A DNA stretch of 64,000 nucleotides from Rhynchopus sp. YZ270_cl-10 (GCA_964035575.1 OZ037880.1:930001-994000), one strand, 5' to 3'. Shown: positions 1 through 10,439, counted from the stretch's first letter. Program-made: numbers and translations. Notes: a model not told the origin generated them from the letters alone.

Positions 1-964
1 TTGGTATGTTAGGAAAATGATTGGGATAGGCTGTTATCTTTGTACTTTCTAGCGTAAAATCAATGCAAATAGTGGTTCAAATTTAGTTTTTTTTCCAACG
101 CGCTTTATTATGAACATATCAACAGGTTTTGCTGGATCTGGTCACAACCTTGGTGCACCTAAACTGCAGAAAGTTACTGTGGTTTTTCTTTGTCTACAGC
201 AGTGACTCGTACGTCTGCCTCAGTCCGGTATGTTTTTTTTTGCCGTGTATTTTTTCTTCTTCTTTTTGTTTCTGTTTTCGTGAGATTTCAGCCCCTATTT
301 GAAGGGTCCACCGGTGAGTTTGGTGAGATGTTTGCCCTTCCAACCCCTCTTTGTTATATTACCTATTCTTTGAGAAGACGCCGAACTGCAACCTTAAACC
401 CAAACAGGCACTCAACTCTTTGTCCACTGTCGTAGAAGGCATCAAGGAGGAGCACAGCGAGGAAGCCTTCAAGCAGAAGCTTCAAGACGTGCGAAAAAGC
501 GTCGGCATTGTGAAGGGGCAACTTGCACAGGAGATGCCTCAAACAGATGAGGTTTTGGTATGGAATAAAAAAATACTGTTCTGGCCCACTAATTCCCCTT
601 TTAAAGAAGATGCCCATACATCCATCCAACTTTTCTTTTTCGAGGCGTTGTCAACCTCCATCTCTACAAAATAAAAACTTAATTTGTAACCACCCCAGAA
701 AACGAGGAAATTCTCTCTGATATCTTTGACTAGACAGAGACTTCGTATCATCTTACCAACTCTCTTATTTGACCCTTAATTTTTTTTGTTTTTTTTTTCC
801 AGATGCTGGAAGCTGCCCTGACCTTGGAGGAGTGGAGGCGGGAAGTGAAGGCGGCCCTTGAGGTGTGCATGGAGTCTTCAGCAGTCGATCTGATTATGGC
901 AACGGAGGATTTGAAGAAAACTGCACGGGAGATGGATGCTATGGCAGTAGACCCCTCCAGTTGA
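1..964 (+). CDS. Unknown coiled-coil-like protein, 3' end (multi-exon, partial)
   Basis: I do not recognise the family. The 3' part of a split gene is read as exons at about 200-227, 292-313, 375-557 and 803-964 (TGA). Joining them gives one open frame across all junctions. Donors are GTATG (228, 558) and GTGAG (314); acceptors are TACAG, TTCAG, TTGAG and TCCAG. Positions 1-3 may be the end of an upstream exon, with a GTATG donor at 4. The last two exons encode a charged, helix-prone segment (GIKEEHSEEAFKQKLQDVRK, then a stretch rich in Glu, Lys and Ala) ending MDAMAVDPSS. Two exons are only 28 and 22 nt. The acceptor at 373-374 is the weakest call. The N-terminus lies outside the window. Confidence 0.5.
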
Positions 965-1748
965 TGCCGATCCTGAAGGGGAAGGGTGGTGGTGATCAGG
1001 CTGGCATACGACCCATCCATACGACCCAATCAGATAGTGATAGACGTGAGTTTCTTCGTGTTTGCTATCACGGAATAGGGCATAGGGAAGGGAGCAGACG
1101 GAGGGAAGGTCCAGAAGCAAAACCCATGTGCGCGTGAATTGAACGGGGGGTGAGTTGGAGTGGTTTTAACCTCTCACAGCCTTCCGCACGCAGGTCAACG
1201 TTATTATTATTTTTGTCTGTTTTTTTTTTGGTTGTGTATTGGGGAGGGTGGTGGGTGGTGCATTTTTTTTTTGGCCGGCAGTGCGAAAGTACAATACCCG
1301 GACATACTTTTTCTTTCATATTTTTTATTCTAGCAGTCTTTCCATTAGATGCGCATTAAGGTGAAAATGCCGTCTACAACAACAAAAAACCCAAAAAACA
1401 AAACAAAAAAAGCTGTCCGTTCATACGACAAAAGAGAAATTGTGTGCCGTTTTGCGAACCGCGAAAGTTCTTTAGACGTGTGTTCCTCTCAGATTCGTAG
1501 AACAAAAGAAAATAACGAAGAACAGGAAGGGGGTAGGACCAGAGTTCCCAATTGTCTCATTCTCTGCCACACACTTTTTCTTTAAGGCAAACCTGTGTTG
1601 TACACACAGATTTCTGTGTTTCGCGAAACGTCAAAAATAAAACGTCCTCCGCCCTCCCATTTCTTCTACGACGCTAACCTCCTTTATGGTTTTCCCCTTC
1701 TTCAATTTTTTTTCCAGGTCCGAAGCGAACGTTTTAAAAAAAAACAAA
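965..1748. other. Intergenic, no gene seen
   Basis: AT-rich spacer with T and A runs. It ends in a pyrimidine tract with TTTTCCAG at about 1712-1719, some 30 nt before the NHE start codon. This is a candidate trans-splice or 5'-UTR splice acceptor. No supported coding or RNA gene. Confidence 0.5.
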
Positions 1749-3542
1749 ATGAGCGGAAGTGGTAGCAACGAAACAGAGGAGATGGAGGAGGCTGTGCAGA
1801 AATCCGTTCTTCTTGTTGTCTGCATTATTGTTATTTTATCGAACATTTCACGGCGACTGCTTGCAAAGTACAATGTAGTCTACGCGTCAGAATCGTTCGT
1901 TACCATTATGATTGGGTTTTTTGTTGGCTGTGTGATGTACTACACTGCGGAACAAGAGTTTGTGGATGACATTAAATTCGACGAACGCACTTTCACGAAC
2001 TTCATCCTACCACCGATCATCTTCGACGCAGGCTTCAGCCTCCGCCACAAGGGTGTGGTCGAGAATATGTCGTTGATCTTCAGTCTTGCTGTCTTTGGCA
2101 CCCTTCTCACCACCCTCATCATAGGAGGCTTCACCTTCTGGATTGCAAGCACACAGTTCACCCAGCTGCACGCCCGCCCCGTATGGGAGAGCATGTGTTT
2201 CGGAGCAATTCTCTCTGCGATCGACCCAGTCGCAGTCCTCTCCGTCCTTGGAAGTCTCTTTAAAGGCAGAAAGCCACCCCGGATCTATTACATCATTTTT
2301 GGTGAATCCGTACTGAATGATGCAGTAGCGATTGTGCTGTACCGTGTGTTTGTTAAATTTTTGGAGGATGAGCGGGACCCAGACTTTGGCACGGTGATGG
2401 TTGCAATCGCAGTCTTCCTGAAGATCTCTGTGATCTCTGTTGTCATTGGGTGGACCGTCGCAGCGCTGTCCTCTGCGATCCTGAAGTACGTCAACTTCAG
2501 CAGCATGCCCGACGCTGAGTTGACGATTTTGACGCTCTTTGGGTTTGGGTCTTACTATATCGCAGAGGCAATGGGGATGAGTGGGATTATGGCGTTGTTC
2601 ATCTGTGGGCGTACGTCTTGCCATTATGGATGGCACAATATGAGCACAGTAGCGCAGGTGACGGCACCGCAACTCTTCCACTTCGTCGCAGGGCTTGCCG
2701 AGACATATGTATTCAGCTTTCTTGGCCTCGCATTCTGGACGTTTGACCACGAATGGCGCCCAGGGTTTACGATAGCACTGTTAATAGTGATCTTTCTTTC
2801 CCGCGCCTGCACGGTCTTCCCTATTGTCAACGGGATTAATTTGTTTGAGAAGAAGGGAGTACGGAAGGTGTCGCTGCGTGCACAGTTCTTTATGACATTG
2901 ACGGGGCTGCGTGGAGCGATCGCGTTTGGGCTTGCACTGAGCGCGAATGAAAACAGACACATTGAGTCGGGGGGGCAGTTTGTGACAACCTCACTGATCA
3001 TCATTGTTGTTACTGTCGGCGTTTTTGGCAATTTTTCGGCCAAGCTATTCAGTCTTTTGAAGCTGGACCTACCAGAGCAGGATGGGGGCGTTCCCTCTGA
3101 GATAGCCCCACAGGGGAGACGGTCTATCACTCGACGGTGTCTTGCTGTTGAGAAAAAGTACATTGCCCCATTCCTTCGGGTACGCGACCATGCAGACCAC
3201 GACACCAAACGCCGAAGCGAGATCACCAGTGTCCTGGACGACCTGAACGACCGCTTTGCAGTGAAATCCCCTCAAGTACCAGGGCAAGATCCTAACACAT
3301 TCTCTTCATGTGTAGAAGAGGAACTGGGTGAAAATGGCATTAGAGGGGAAGGGGAAGAGGGAGGGGAAGGGGAAAAGCAGGGTAACGTTCGAGGAAACAA
3401 CAGCTTTGTTCTCACCCCTCCAGGAGGTCCTGAGGCAACACCAAGTGACGTTATATTAGACCCTCCCGTATTAGGTACTGCAGCTCAAGGGGAGTCAGGA
3501 GGGGTTGATATTCCCCCAAGCATCGAGGTGACCCAAACATAA
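1749..3542 (+). CDS. Na+/H+ exchanger, CPA1/NHE family
   Basis: Electroneutral cation/proton antiporter of the eukaryotic NHE family, 597 residues from the ATG at 1749. An in-frame ATG at 1686 lies before the pyrimidine-AG acceptor and is probably not used. Hydrophobic helices fill residues about 18-430. Family signatures are visible: ILPPIIFDAGFSL near residue 87, DPVAVLSVLGS near 155, the ion-binding block GESVLNDAVAIVLY near 182, and TGLRGAIAFGLAL near 386. The C-terminal tail of about 170 residues is hydrophilic with a Gly/Glu-rich stretch. Length and the missing long regulatory tail suit the endosomal/Golgi class (NHE6-9 like) better than plasma-membrane NHE1, but the subclass is inference. 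Single exon. Confidence 0.93.
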   Translation: MSGSGSNETEEMEEAVQKSVLLVVCIIVILSNISRRLLAKYNVVYASESFVTIMIGFFVGCVMYYTAEQEFVDDIKFDERTFTNFILPPIIFDAGFSLRHKGVVENMSLIFSLAVFGTLLTTLIIGGFTFWIASTQFTQLHARPVWESMCFGAILSAIDPVAVLSVLGSLFKGRKPPRIYYIIFGESVLNDAVAIVLYRVFVKFLEDERDPDFGTVMVAIAVFLKISVISVVIGWTVAALSSAILKYVNFSSMPDAELTILTLFGFGSYYIAEAMGMSGIMALFICGRTSCHYGWHNMSTVAQVTAPQLFHFVAGLAETYVFSFLGLAFWTFDHEWRPGFTIALLIVIFLSRACTVFPIVNGINLFEKKGVRKVSLRAQFFMTLTGLRGAIAFGLALSANENRHIESGGQFVTTSLIIIVVTVGVFGNFSAKLFSLLKLDLPEQDGGVPSEIAPQGRRSITRRCLAVEKKYIAPFLRVRDHADHDTKRRSEITSVLDDLNDRFAVKSPQVPGQDPNTFSSCVEEELGENGIRGEGEEGGEGEKQGNVRGNNSFVLTPPGGPEATPSDVILDPPVLGTAAQGESGGVDIPPSIEVTQT

Positions 3543-3600
3543 AGTTTTCTGTCGTTTTGATGAAATTAGATTGGGGGGGAAAGGGTGTGTGGGTGGGGGG

Positions 3601-4163
3601 CAGGTGTAGCCATAAGCCGGGGATCGATCCCCGGGCCAAAATTCCCAGATTTTCCCCCTAACAAACTGCATGGGAAATGCTACCTTAGCAATATTAGATT
3701 TAAGGATCAATTTGAATCCTGGGCCGGAACACGGATTTGGATTCAGAGGATCCCAATCTTTCCAATAACGGCATTTTCTGGGGGTGGAAAAATACCCTGC
3801 TTTCTTGCGAGGGGGTTGGGCCAAAAAAAATATAGGCACCCGAACAATCCCCTGTGTATACACAGGGGATTGTGCGGAAATTGACCAAAAACGAGAACTT
3901 GTCCATTTCGGCAAATTGACCCCACCACTGGCCGGACGGATTCCGGAAATGCAAATGCAAGTGTTTTCGGTGTGAACTGTGTGTACTCTATGTACTGTGC
4001 GCTACCACAGCACAGGACCTCATAAGCTCTCAGTAAGCTCTCACAGGCTCTCACAAGGTTAACACCTTGCGCTTTCAGCGGTGGGTCGCGATTTTTTTCA
4101 CAGTGTGCAAACGAACAGATTTTTGACATTTTTTTACCGTTTTCCTGATTTTTCCTCATAAAA

Positions 4164-4194
<31 letters not shown>

Positions 4195-4257
4195 TTAAGC
4201 CGGGGATCGGGGATCGGGGATCGCGGGTTTTGTCCCCCCTAGTTACGGCTACACCTG
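3601..4257. mobile_element. hAT-like non-autonomous element with 8-bp target duplication
   Basis: Terminal inverted repeats CAGGTGTAGCCATAA (3601-3615) and TTACGGCTACACCTG (4243-4257) differ at one base. The flanks carry the same 8 bp, GTGGGGGG, at 3593-3600 and 4258-4265. CAGG termini plus an 8-bp duplication are hallmarks of hAT transposons. No transposase is present. The interior holds a 30-bp palindrome (3844-3873), a long C run near 4166-4190 and one copy of the dispersed CCATTTCGGCAAATTGACCC repeat. Confidence 0.75.
3888..3973 (+). repeat. Dispersed CCATTTCGGCAAATTGACCC repeat, copy 1
   Basis: About 85 bp (TGACCAAAAACGAGAACTTG, then CCATTTCGGCAAATTGACCC, then CCACC...GGACGGATTCCGGAAATG) that recurs nearly unchanged at 7949-8036 and more loosely at 8120-8205. 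This copy lies inside the hAT-like element, so the other copies may be remnants of related elements. Confidence 0.7.
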
Positions 4258-5181
4258 GTGGGGGGTGGGGTTTCTCTCAGATGCATGTTTTTCCCCTCTT
4301 TTTTGCTTGAAGTATTTTTGTGGAGGTATATTCATCATTCCGGCAATCTTTTTTTGAAAGCATGCTCATTAATTTAAATAGACTAGGGTAGGTTCTTGCA
4401 GAATTTTGCGCACAAAGAAATGCCATTGTCGTTTTAGTCTGGCGAATAGCGAGAATTTAAAAAGAGAAAAAAGGAAGAGTATATCGCCCTTTGTTTTGTA
4501 GCAATCTTCTACTGCAAAGCTTGCTCCTTCTATTTGGTCTCTTTTAAGGATTCTGTGAAGAATTACCGTGGTCATTATCCCACGATGATAGTCTAAAAAA
4601 TCAAGCAATTTTTTTATTGCATCAAACGTAAAGAGGGGGAAACCGACAAACCTACAGAAAAGAGCTCGGAAAGCGACATAAAAAAAATGACAAAATTGTT
4701 TCAGTGACTTGTTCACTACAACACCCCCGCTTCTATCCATGTCGTAATAAATGAGAAGAAGTGTGCATGTGTCTTTTTTATTGAGAGACACACGCATACG
4801 TCAAGTTTTTCTATTATTTTTTTACAGTCCACAGCTCTTCATCTTTCCTTACCATTTTTTTTTTTTTTGTCAGTACTCTGTGTCCTAGAGACGTTTGCAC
4901 TATCGACTTTACCCTTTTTTTTTGAGGTTTTCCCTCTTCCCCCACGCGACAGTTAGACTTAAGATAAAGGATAGTAAAGCAAAAAGAAAGATTTAGATCA
5001 CCATCTTTTCCCCTTCTCCCGTCACGGTTTTGTATTTAAAGTCATTTTGTTTTTATACCCATCGTTTGTTAACCTTGGTAGTGTTTGAGACTTTCATTTT
5101 CAGATTTTGGAGTTATCTCAAAATTGCACTCAAAATAAAAGAATCACTATACAGTACACACAAAGGAAAAGCAAAGCCCCT
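4258..5181. other. Intergenic with one dispersed repeat (4869-4912)
   Basis: No gene is seen. Positions about 4869-4912 (GTACTCTGTGTCC..GAGACGTTTGCACTATCGAC) match a family also found near 16460-16505, 35345-35410 and 58601-58650. A TTTTCAG at 5097-5103 precedes the next gene. Confidence 0.5.
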
Positions 5182-5934
5182 ATGTGGCCTCTCGGGTCAG
5201 TCGTTGCATGGGCACAGGAGTGGTGCATTGCGAAGGTGAGAGTGTTGCTTTCTATATTGAGCATTACCTTTGGGGCGACACCTTACCGTGAGGTCCCTCC
5301 TGATGCACCCCCGAAGCTTGCTTTTCAACTGCTTCAGATGATCCGAAGCACGCGGATCACAAGAAACAAAAAGATTTTGGTATTAGATTTGGATGAAACG
5401 TTGGTCCATGCTTCCTCTACTCCGTTGGACCCGACGCATTTCGATGTTGCGATTCCAGGGGCAAACGGGATGTACAACACTATGTTCGTCTGCGAACGGC
5501 CGTATCTACAGTATTTTCTTGAGCAGGTCTCGCAGTGGTATACTGTAGCAGTGTTCACGGCAGCGACGAAGGAATATGCTATGCCGATTATTCATAAGAT
5601 AGACCGGAGTAAGGTCATCAAAAAGCGATACTTCCGTTCCGACTGCATCTTCGAGGCAGGGAACTACGTAAAGAACCTGAGCCGCCTAAGTGGCCCCCGT
5701 CCAGACCTCTTCAGCAACTACATCATCATAGACAACCACCCCGCATCATACCGGATGAACCCCGACAATGCTATCCCCATCAGCTCCTTCACCGCGCAAA
5801 TGGCGCACACCGACACCGAGCTCCTCAAGCTCCTCCCTCTCCTCGAAGCCCTCCAATGTGTCCACGATGTCCGAGCAGTTCTCGAACTCCGAAACAACCC
5901 TGACCGACGCTTTGAGGATCGTCTCACCCATTGA
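5182..5934 (+). CDS. FCP1/SCP-type phosphatase, Dullard/CTDNEP1-like
   Basis: Ser/Thr protein phosphatase of the haloacid-dehalogenase FCP1 class. The catalytic DxDxT motif appears as LDLDETLVH, with the Asp nucleophile in the first position. Downstream are a K/R-rich segment, GNYVKNLSRLSG and the acidic IIIDNHPASYRMNPDNAIPI block typical of SCP/Dullard/NEM1 phosphatases. From the ATG at 5182 the protein has 250 residues, starting with a short hydrophobic segment (VRVLLSILSITFG). That fits Dullard/CTDNEP1, which is membrane-anchored at the ER/nuclear envelope and acts on lipin in animals and yeast. An in-frame ATG at 5107 would add 25 polar residues. The specific substrate is inference. Confidence 0.85.
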   Translation: MWPLGSVVAWAQEWCIAKVRVLLSILSITFGATPYREVPPDAPPKLAFQLLQMIRSTRITRNKKILVLDLDETLVHASSTPLDPTHFDVAIPGANGMYNTMFVCERPYLQYFLEQVSQWYTVAVFTAATKEYAMPIIHKIDRSKVIKKRYFRSDCIFEAGNYVKNLSRLSGPRPDLFSNYIIIDNHPASYRMNPDNAIPISSFTAQMAHTDTELLKLLPLLEALQCVHDVRAVLELRNNPDRRFEDRLTH

Positions 5935-6346
5935 AGGATTTATGGGGAGAAGAGGGGATGGGAAAGGGGATTGGATCATAAGAGGGGAGGGTAAACAATG
6001 GGGTAAACTTCCTCGGGAGGGGGGATTTTTTTTTTTTTGACGAATGGGCTTTGCCGCGCCCTAAGGGGAATATGAGGGGAAGTGGTCAAGAGAGGTCTGT
6101 CTCTCTTGCGTTGTGCCCTCTTGCAGTGGCATAAGAAATGTAATTATTCCTTCCCCATTTTTTTAAAAGGAACATCTGAACAGAGTACTCAATGCGGGAG
6201 TAGCGAAGCTGAAGGGGGCGTATGACTTTGTTCGGTCAGGGAATGAAGGTTGTTGGGTTAGGTGGGGGGATATGTACTCTTGTATGTTGAAGAGGGCTTT
6301 TCATACTCACTGTGCCGAAGAAGTCACATCGGAGGTCAAATGCACA
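5935..6346. other. Intergenic, no gene seen
   Basis: G-rich then AT-rich spacer between the phosphatase and the methyltransferase-fold gene. Short open frames here lack any recognisable motif. Confidence 0.4.
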
Positions 6347-7223
6347 ATGGTTTCAGTTTTGGAGTACACCCGCAATGTCGTTACATCTGTGCTTATGTTG
6401 AGCGATGCAGCTACAACAGTGTTCTGTAAGTCTTCTGGTTTTGAACCACTTTCAATCCTGACCCTCTTTTACCCCTTTTATGTCTTCTTGTACACATCCC
6501 CTCAAGGGTTTCAACACAGCAACAATGGAATTGAAATGGAAGCACTTCATCGACGCCTCTAAGGGCCTGACCCCTGTCGTTTGCATTGGCATGATGCACA
6601 AATTCGACCAATGGGAGAACAGCACAGCGTGGACCTACTTTGGTCTGCACGGATCCTACGGGCTGCTGTGGGTGCTCAAGAGCCAGATCTTCCCCGACGC
6701 TGCGTGGGAGCGCCCCAACACCCTCAAGGGAGAGGCTCTTGAGGCTGCGAAGAAGGGAGGCTTCAACACAATGGATCTGCTTGGTCGCATTATGGGGCCG
6801 TTCACAGGACTCTCCATCTTTGGTGCGCTTGCAGGGTACTGGGCGAACATTTGGTACATCTGTAAAAACGGGTTTGAAGCACCGAAGTGGCTTCTTGGAG
6901 TGAGCACCTTTGTGTACAGTGTGGGAGTGTTTTTGCACTTCACCAGCGACATGCAGAAGCACGTTACCCTGCAGCACAAAAGGGGTCTCATCACAGACAT
7001 GATGTTCGGGAACACCCGCAACCCGAACTACCTCGGGGAGGCGCTCATCTACGGAAGCTTCGCTGCGCTGACCTGCCAGCCCCTTGCCTGGGCCTACTTC
7101 ATGTTCAACTTTTTCGTTCTGTGGTACCCCAACATGGTCAAGAAAGACAAATCCATCAGCCGCCACAACGGCTGGGAGGAGTACTCTCAGAGATCATGGA
7201 TGTTCTTCCCCAGGCTGTTCTAG
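6347..7223 (+). CDS. Membrane protein of the ICMT / steroid-5-alpha-reductase (DUF1295-like) fold
   Basis: Two exons, 6347-6425 and 6520-7223, joined by an intron with GTAAGT and CACAG ends, keep one frame and give 260 residues. Alternatively translation starts at the ATG at 6525 and the intron lies in the 5' UTR. The protein is strongly hydrophobic with several membrane helices. It ends in the pattern shared by isoprenylcysteine methyltransferases and the DUF1295/5-alpha-reductase family: FGNTRNPNYLGEALIYG, then MVKKDKSISRHNGWEEYSQR and FFPRLF. In those families this C-terminal block binds SAM or NADPH. Whether it is a methyltransferase or a reductase cannot be decided from sequence alone. 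Confidence 0.7.
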
Positions 7224-8809
7224 GGGAAATATGAATATTTTTTTTAAATATAGTGTTCATCCTCGGGTGCCAAATTTCAAATAAATATTTAAAAAACCCC
7301 AGGGGAGGGGAAAGAAAGAACAAAAAAAAAGAACGCAACAAAGTATTCTAAGTTTGCACAGCAACTTCACCAAAATCCCAACACTTCAAAGAAAAGAAAG
7401 TGTTTCAATTTTTATTTATCTCCAGAAGTTTCACAATGTTCGTCCTCCCCCTGTCACTCTTCTCAAAAGGAACCGAAATGAATTTTTTTTTTCCTGACCC
7501 AAAAAAAAAGTGCGTATTTAGTACGCAAGTGAATGTTGAAAGGGAAAGGGGAGGGAGCGGACCTCAGGGGACGGTTTGCAAGATCCCAACCTAAGCTCAA
7601 AAAAAAGAAAAAAAAAAGCTCTTTCTTCTTCAGAGCTCGCGCTAAAGTCCATCCCTCATCCCGGGATTTTTGGGGGTTTTGGTAGGAACGTTTTTTTTTT
7701 GCAGTACGGGGATTTCATTAAGAAACCAGAAGTTCTAATATTGTTGAGTAAGACCACCACATAGTGGACTTGCATGTACATGTGACCCCGCCGTGGAACG
7801 CAATTGGCTCGGAAAGTCAAAAGAAAGAGGAGAAAAAAGAAAAGGGGGAAAAAAAAAAGTTGGTTACCGTGCGCCTGCGGCGCTGCCTGTTCCCTTCCAG
7901 TTTCTACAGGCAAACACTTTACCCCCTTTACCTTACACTGACGGGTTTTGACCAAAACCAAGAACTTGTCCATTTCGGCAAATTGACCCCACCACAGAAC
8001 GGACGAATTCCGGAAATGCAAATGCCAGTGTTTTCGCGCATTTTCATGTTGCAAGACGTTCAGGATCAGGGAGAGAAAATCTGGCTGTGGGATTTACATT
8101 GGCCCTCTTTACCCACATGGATTTTGACCAAAACCAAAAAATTGGCCATTTCGGCAAAGTGACCCCACCACAGCGCGGACGGATTCCGGAAATTCCAATC
8201 GCGGTATGTTTTGGGGCTGAAAACCCACTGATTTTCAGGAGAAAAATTGCTTCCAAATCTCGGAATTTTCCGAATTTTCCTGAAAATGACCCTTGTTTAC
8301 GAGTATGGGTTCATATTTTGCGAAAATTTAAGTCACTAAAATTTTGTCCATTTTTCCGTATATACCCCACCACAAGCCGGGATTGGCCCGGAAATGCCAC
8401 AAAACGGGGTTTCCGGGCCTCCCCAGCTAACCTTTTCAAGGAACGTTTTTCCGTACCCGAAATCCATTTTTTCCCCATTTTTTCCCATAATTAGCGCGAC
8501 CACTGTTCTTCTTTAGACTCTTATGTTTTGTTAATCCTTTACACAACACTCACCCCTCGAACACACCCTCCAGAATAAAAAGATCAAAAAAAAAAAATTA
8601 CCACTTACACATGATCTTGATTACCGCACCCCACTCCCTGTTAAGCTAACCAAAATCCACCCCTTTTTTGACCTTCCTTTCCTTTTGTTGCATTTGTTTT
8701 CCACTATTTTGATATTTCCTTTTCCTTTTATTTATTGACGCACACGGGGCCTTCTTGGATCCACTACGAGACATTCGTTTGCAATTTGGAATCGGTTTAA
8801 TTATTTTCA
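7224..8809. other. Intergenic region with degenerate repeats
   Basis: About 1.6 kb without a supportable gene. It holds copies of the CCATTTCGGCAAATTGACCC repeat (7949-8036, 8120-8205, and a weak third near 8341-8400) and, in reverse, a GCGCCGCAGGCGCACGGT block (about 7864-7882) that also occurs near 14893 and 61864. T/C-rich sequence precedes the next start codon. Confidence 0.6.
7949..8205 (+). repeat. Tandem degenerate CCATTTCGGCAAATTGACCC repeats
   Basis: Two units (7949-8036 and 8120-8205) share TTTTGACCAAAACCAA, then CCATTTCGGCAAA.TGACCC, CACCACAG and CGGACG.ATTCCGGAAAT. They match the copy at 3888-3973 inside the hAT-like element. A more diverged third unit follows near 8341-8400. No terminal repeats could be read around this group. 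Confidence 0.7.
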
Positions 8810-10303
8810 ATGACGGAGGCAACCCAACGAGCGTACTTAGAAGAGACCGGAACGTTGCATCTGTTGAACTATTGCGTGAGCATACGGAGGAATTTTCAAC
8901 CGAGAAACCCGCATAAATTGTTATTGGGTTTGCTGAAGCGTGACCGGGGTATTGTGTTGTCGAAGACAGAGCTGTCGGACTTTGTGTCACGATCTTCTAA
9001 GGTTCATCCTGTGTTTCTGTTTCGAACGTTGATGTTGAGCATCCCACAGGATGCGGACTGCAGTGATAAGGCGTGGGATATCATAGCCCAGCTTGCTGCG
9101 CTTCTGTTCTGCCGAATCTGCTCTATTTCCACCCTCCACTCCTTCGTTGACGAACAAAAGGCAGCAACCACACCACCACCTCCCCTCTCTTCTCTGATCC
9201 TTCAAATCGCAATCAGCCGTCTCCATGCAACAGGCATAGCAATGCCTTGCAAGGTCCAAGTGGTCTTCCCTTTAACAGACTCCTCAAATTGCTATAAAAG
9301 TCTAACCAAAGAAGGGATGCTCACCGAGCACGTTCGGCAGCTGCAGTGGCTCTTTGTGGATACGAATGTTGAGTGGAGTTTGGTCTATTCTGATGCGAAT
9401 CCTTCTGGGTATCTTGCAGGAGCTGCAGAGCGGGTTATTAACGATGCAATGGAGGCTGGTGAGGTGGATTTGCCAAGCAAGGTGAGTGTTGTGCAGGTTC
9501 ATACCACAGAGAAGCCTGCACATCCAACGTGCAGTAGGATACGTGGTTTTAAGGGTTGTATTGAGCGTTGCAAGAAGCAACAAGGGGAGCCATGTGCGCA
9601 TGTTATCCTGATAGGTTCGGACAGTGAAGCCGTGCATCTTGGCCTCGTAGGGACATTGGTAGCGGAACTCAATGCTGGGCGGGAAGTCGTTCTGGCAGAC
9701 CCTTGTCATCATCAGAGCTCGCCGCCAAGGGTAGCGTCGCGGGATGACTTGCTGTTTCAATTTGCATGGAAAAGCATGCTTCTGCCAGAGTTGTTGACTG
9801 TCACCATCCCACGAGAGCCGCCCCTTTGTGGGATAAGCGGGAGGATTCTTCCGAATCTTCACATCAGATCAGCAGAGCCCTGCACCTTCTTCACAGAGCT
9901 TGTTGTCCGCGGTGCGGAGGCGACGAACAAAAAACCGGGGAAAATGTTTAGTACACTCCCCGTAATCCTCAGCCCTGTTGCACCTGGAGACGTGGAGCCC
10001 AAACAGAGCTACTGCAGCTACGTACAGGCAGTCTGCGATCTTGCAGAAGTCCTCTTTGAGGACCAATCAGTGGACACCGATGTTACAGGATGGTACGACT
10101 TCCTCCGTTCCATCACAACAAAGGAGAAATGGGACAAACTTGTCGCTAGCCCCATGACAGCACTTGCCCTAGACTCCCAACACCTCAACACACCTCTCAC
10201 CTTTGAGGACTTCAAAGGTGACAGCAATCCCTGGGTCGAGGCAAAGGAAAGCGCTGCAAGCGAAACTGCCACCGTCGTCACCCGACCACAGTCGCCGCCA
10301 TAA
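8810..10303 (+). CDS. Unknown protein; possible degenerate GT-A glycosyltransferase domain
   Basis: 497 residues in one exon. The N-terminal 130 residues match nothing I know. From about residue 142 the layout resembles a GT2-like nucleotide-sugar transferase family: KVQVVFPLTDSS, then HVRQLQWLFVDTNVEWSLVYSDANPSG where the family has a VVDDG block, and AHVILIGSDSEAVHLGLVG where the family has TDADLSTHLGQ. The usual Asp pairs are replaced (SDAN, SDSE), so it may be catalytically altered or inactive. The remaining 190 residues are acidic with a low-complexity end. The family link rests on remembered sequence pattern and is tentative. Confidence 0.45.
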   Translation: MTEATQRAYLEETGTLHLLNYCVSIRRNFQPRNPHKLLLGLLKRDRGIVLSKTELSDFVSRSSKVHPVFLFRTLMLSIPQDADCSDKAWDIIAQLAALLFCRICSISTLHSFVDEQKAATTPPPPLSSLILQIAISRLHATGIAMPCKVQVVFPLTDSSNCYKSLTKEGMLTEHVRQLQWLFVDTNVEWSLVYSDANPSGYLAGAAERVINDAMEAGEVDLPSKVSVVQVHTTEKPAHPTCSRIRGFKGCIERCKKQQGEPCAHVILIGSDSEAVHLGLVGTLVAELNAGREVVLADPCHHQSSPPRVASRDDLLFQFAWKSMLLPELLTVTIPREPPLCGISGRILPNLHIRSAEPCTFFTELVVRGAEATNKKPGKMFSTLPVILSPVAPGDVEPKQSYCSYVQAVCDLAEVLFEDQSVDTDVTGWYDFLRSITTKEKWDKLVASPMTALALDSQHLNTPLTFEDFKGDSNPWVEAKESAASETATVVTRPQSPP

Positions 10304-10439
10304 TTCCCTCCCCTCCCTCCCCCCAAAAAATCTAACCTTTAACAACCTCTCCCTCTCCCTCTATCGATATTTTTTTCCCCTCCAAAACTTTTTTGAAAAA
10401 ACCCCAACATGATTCAACACCAAACAGTACACAAAAAAA

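Noticed and set aside
2007..2750. 247-codon open frame on the minus strand
   Set aside because: It is the antisense shadow of the NHE gene; the plus-strand frame has all family motifs and this one has none.
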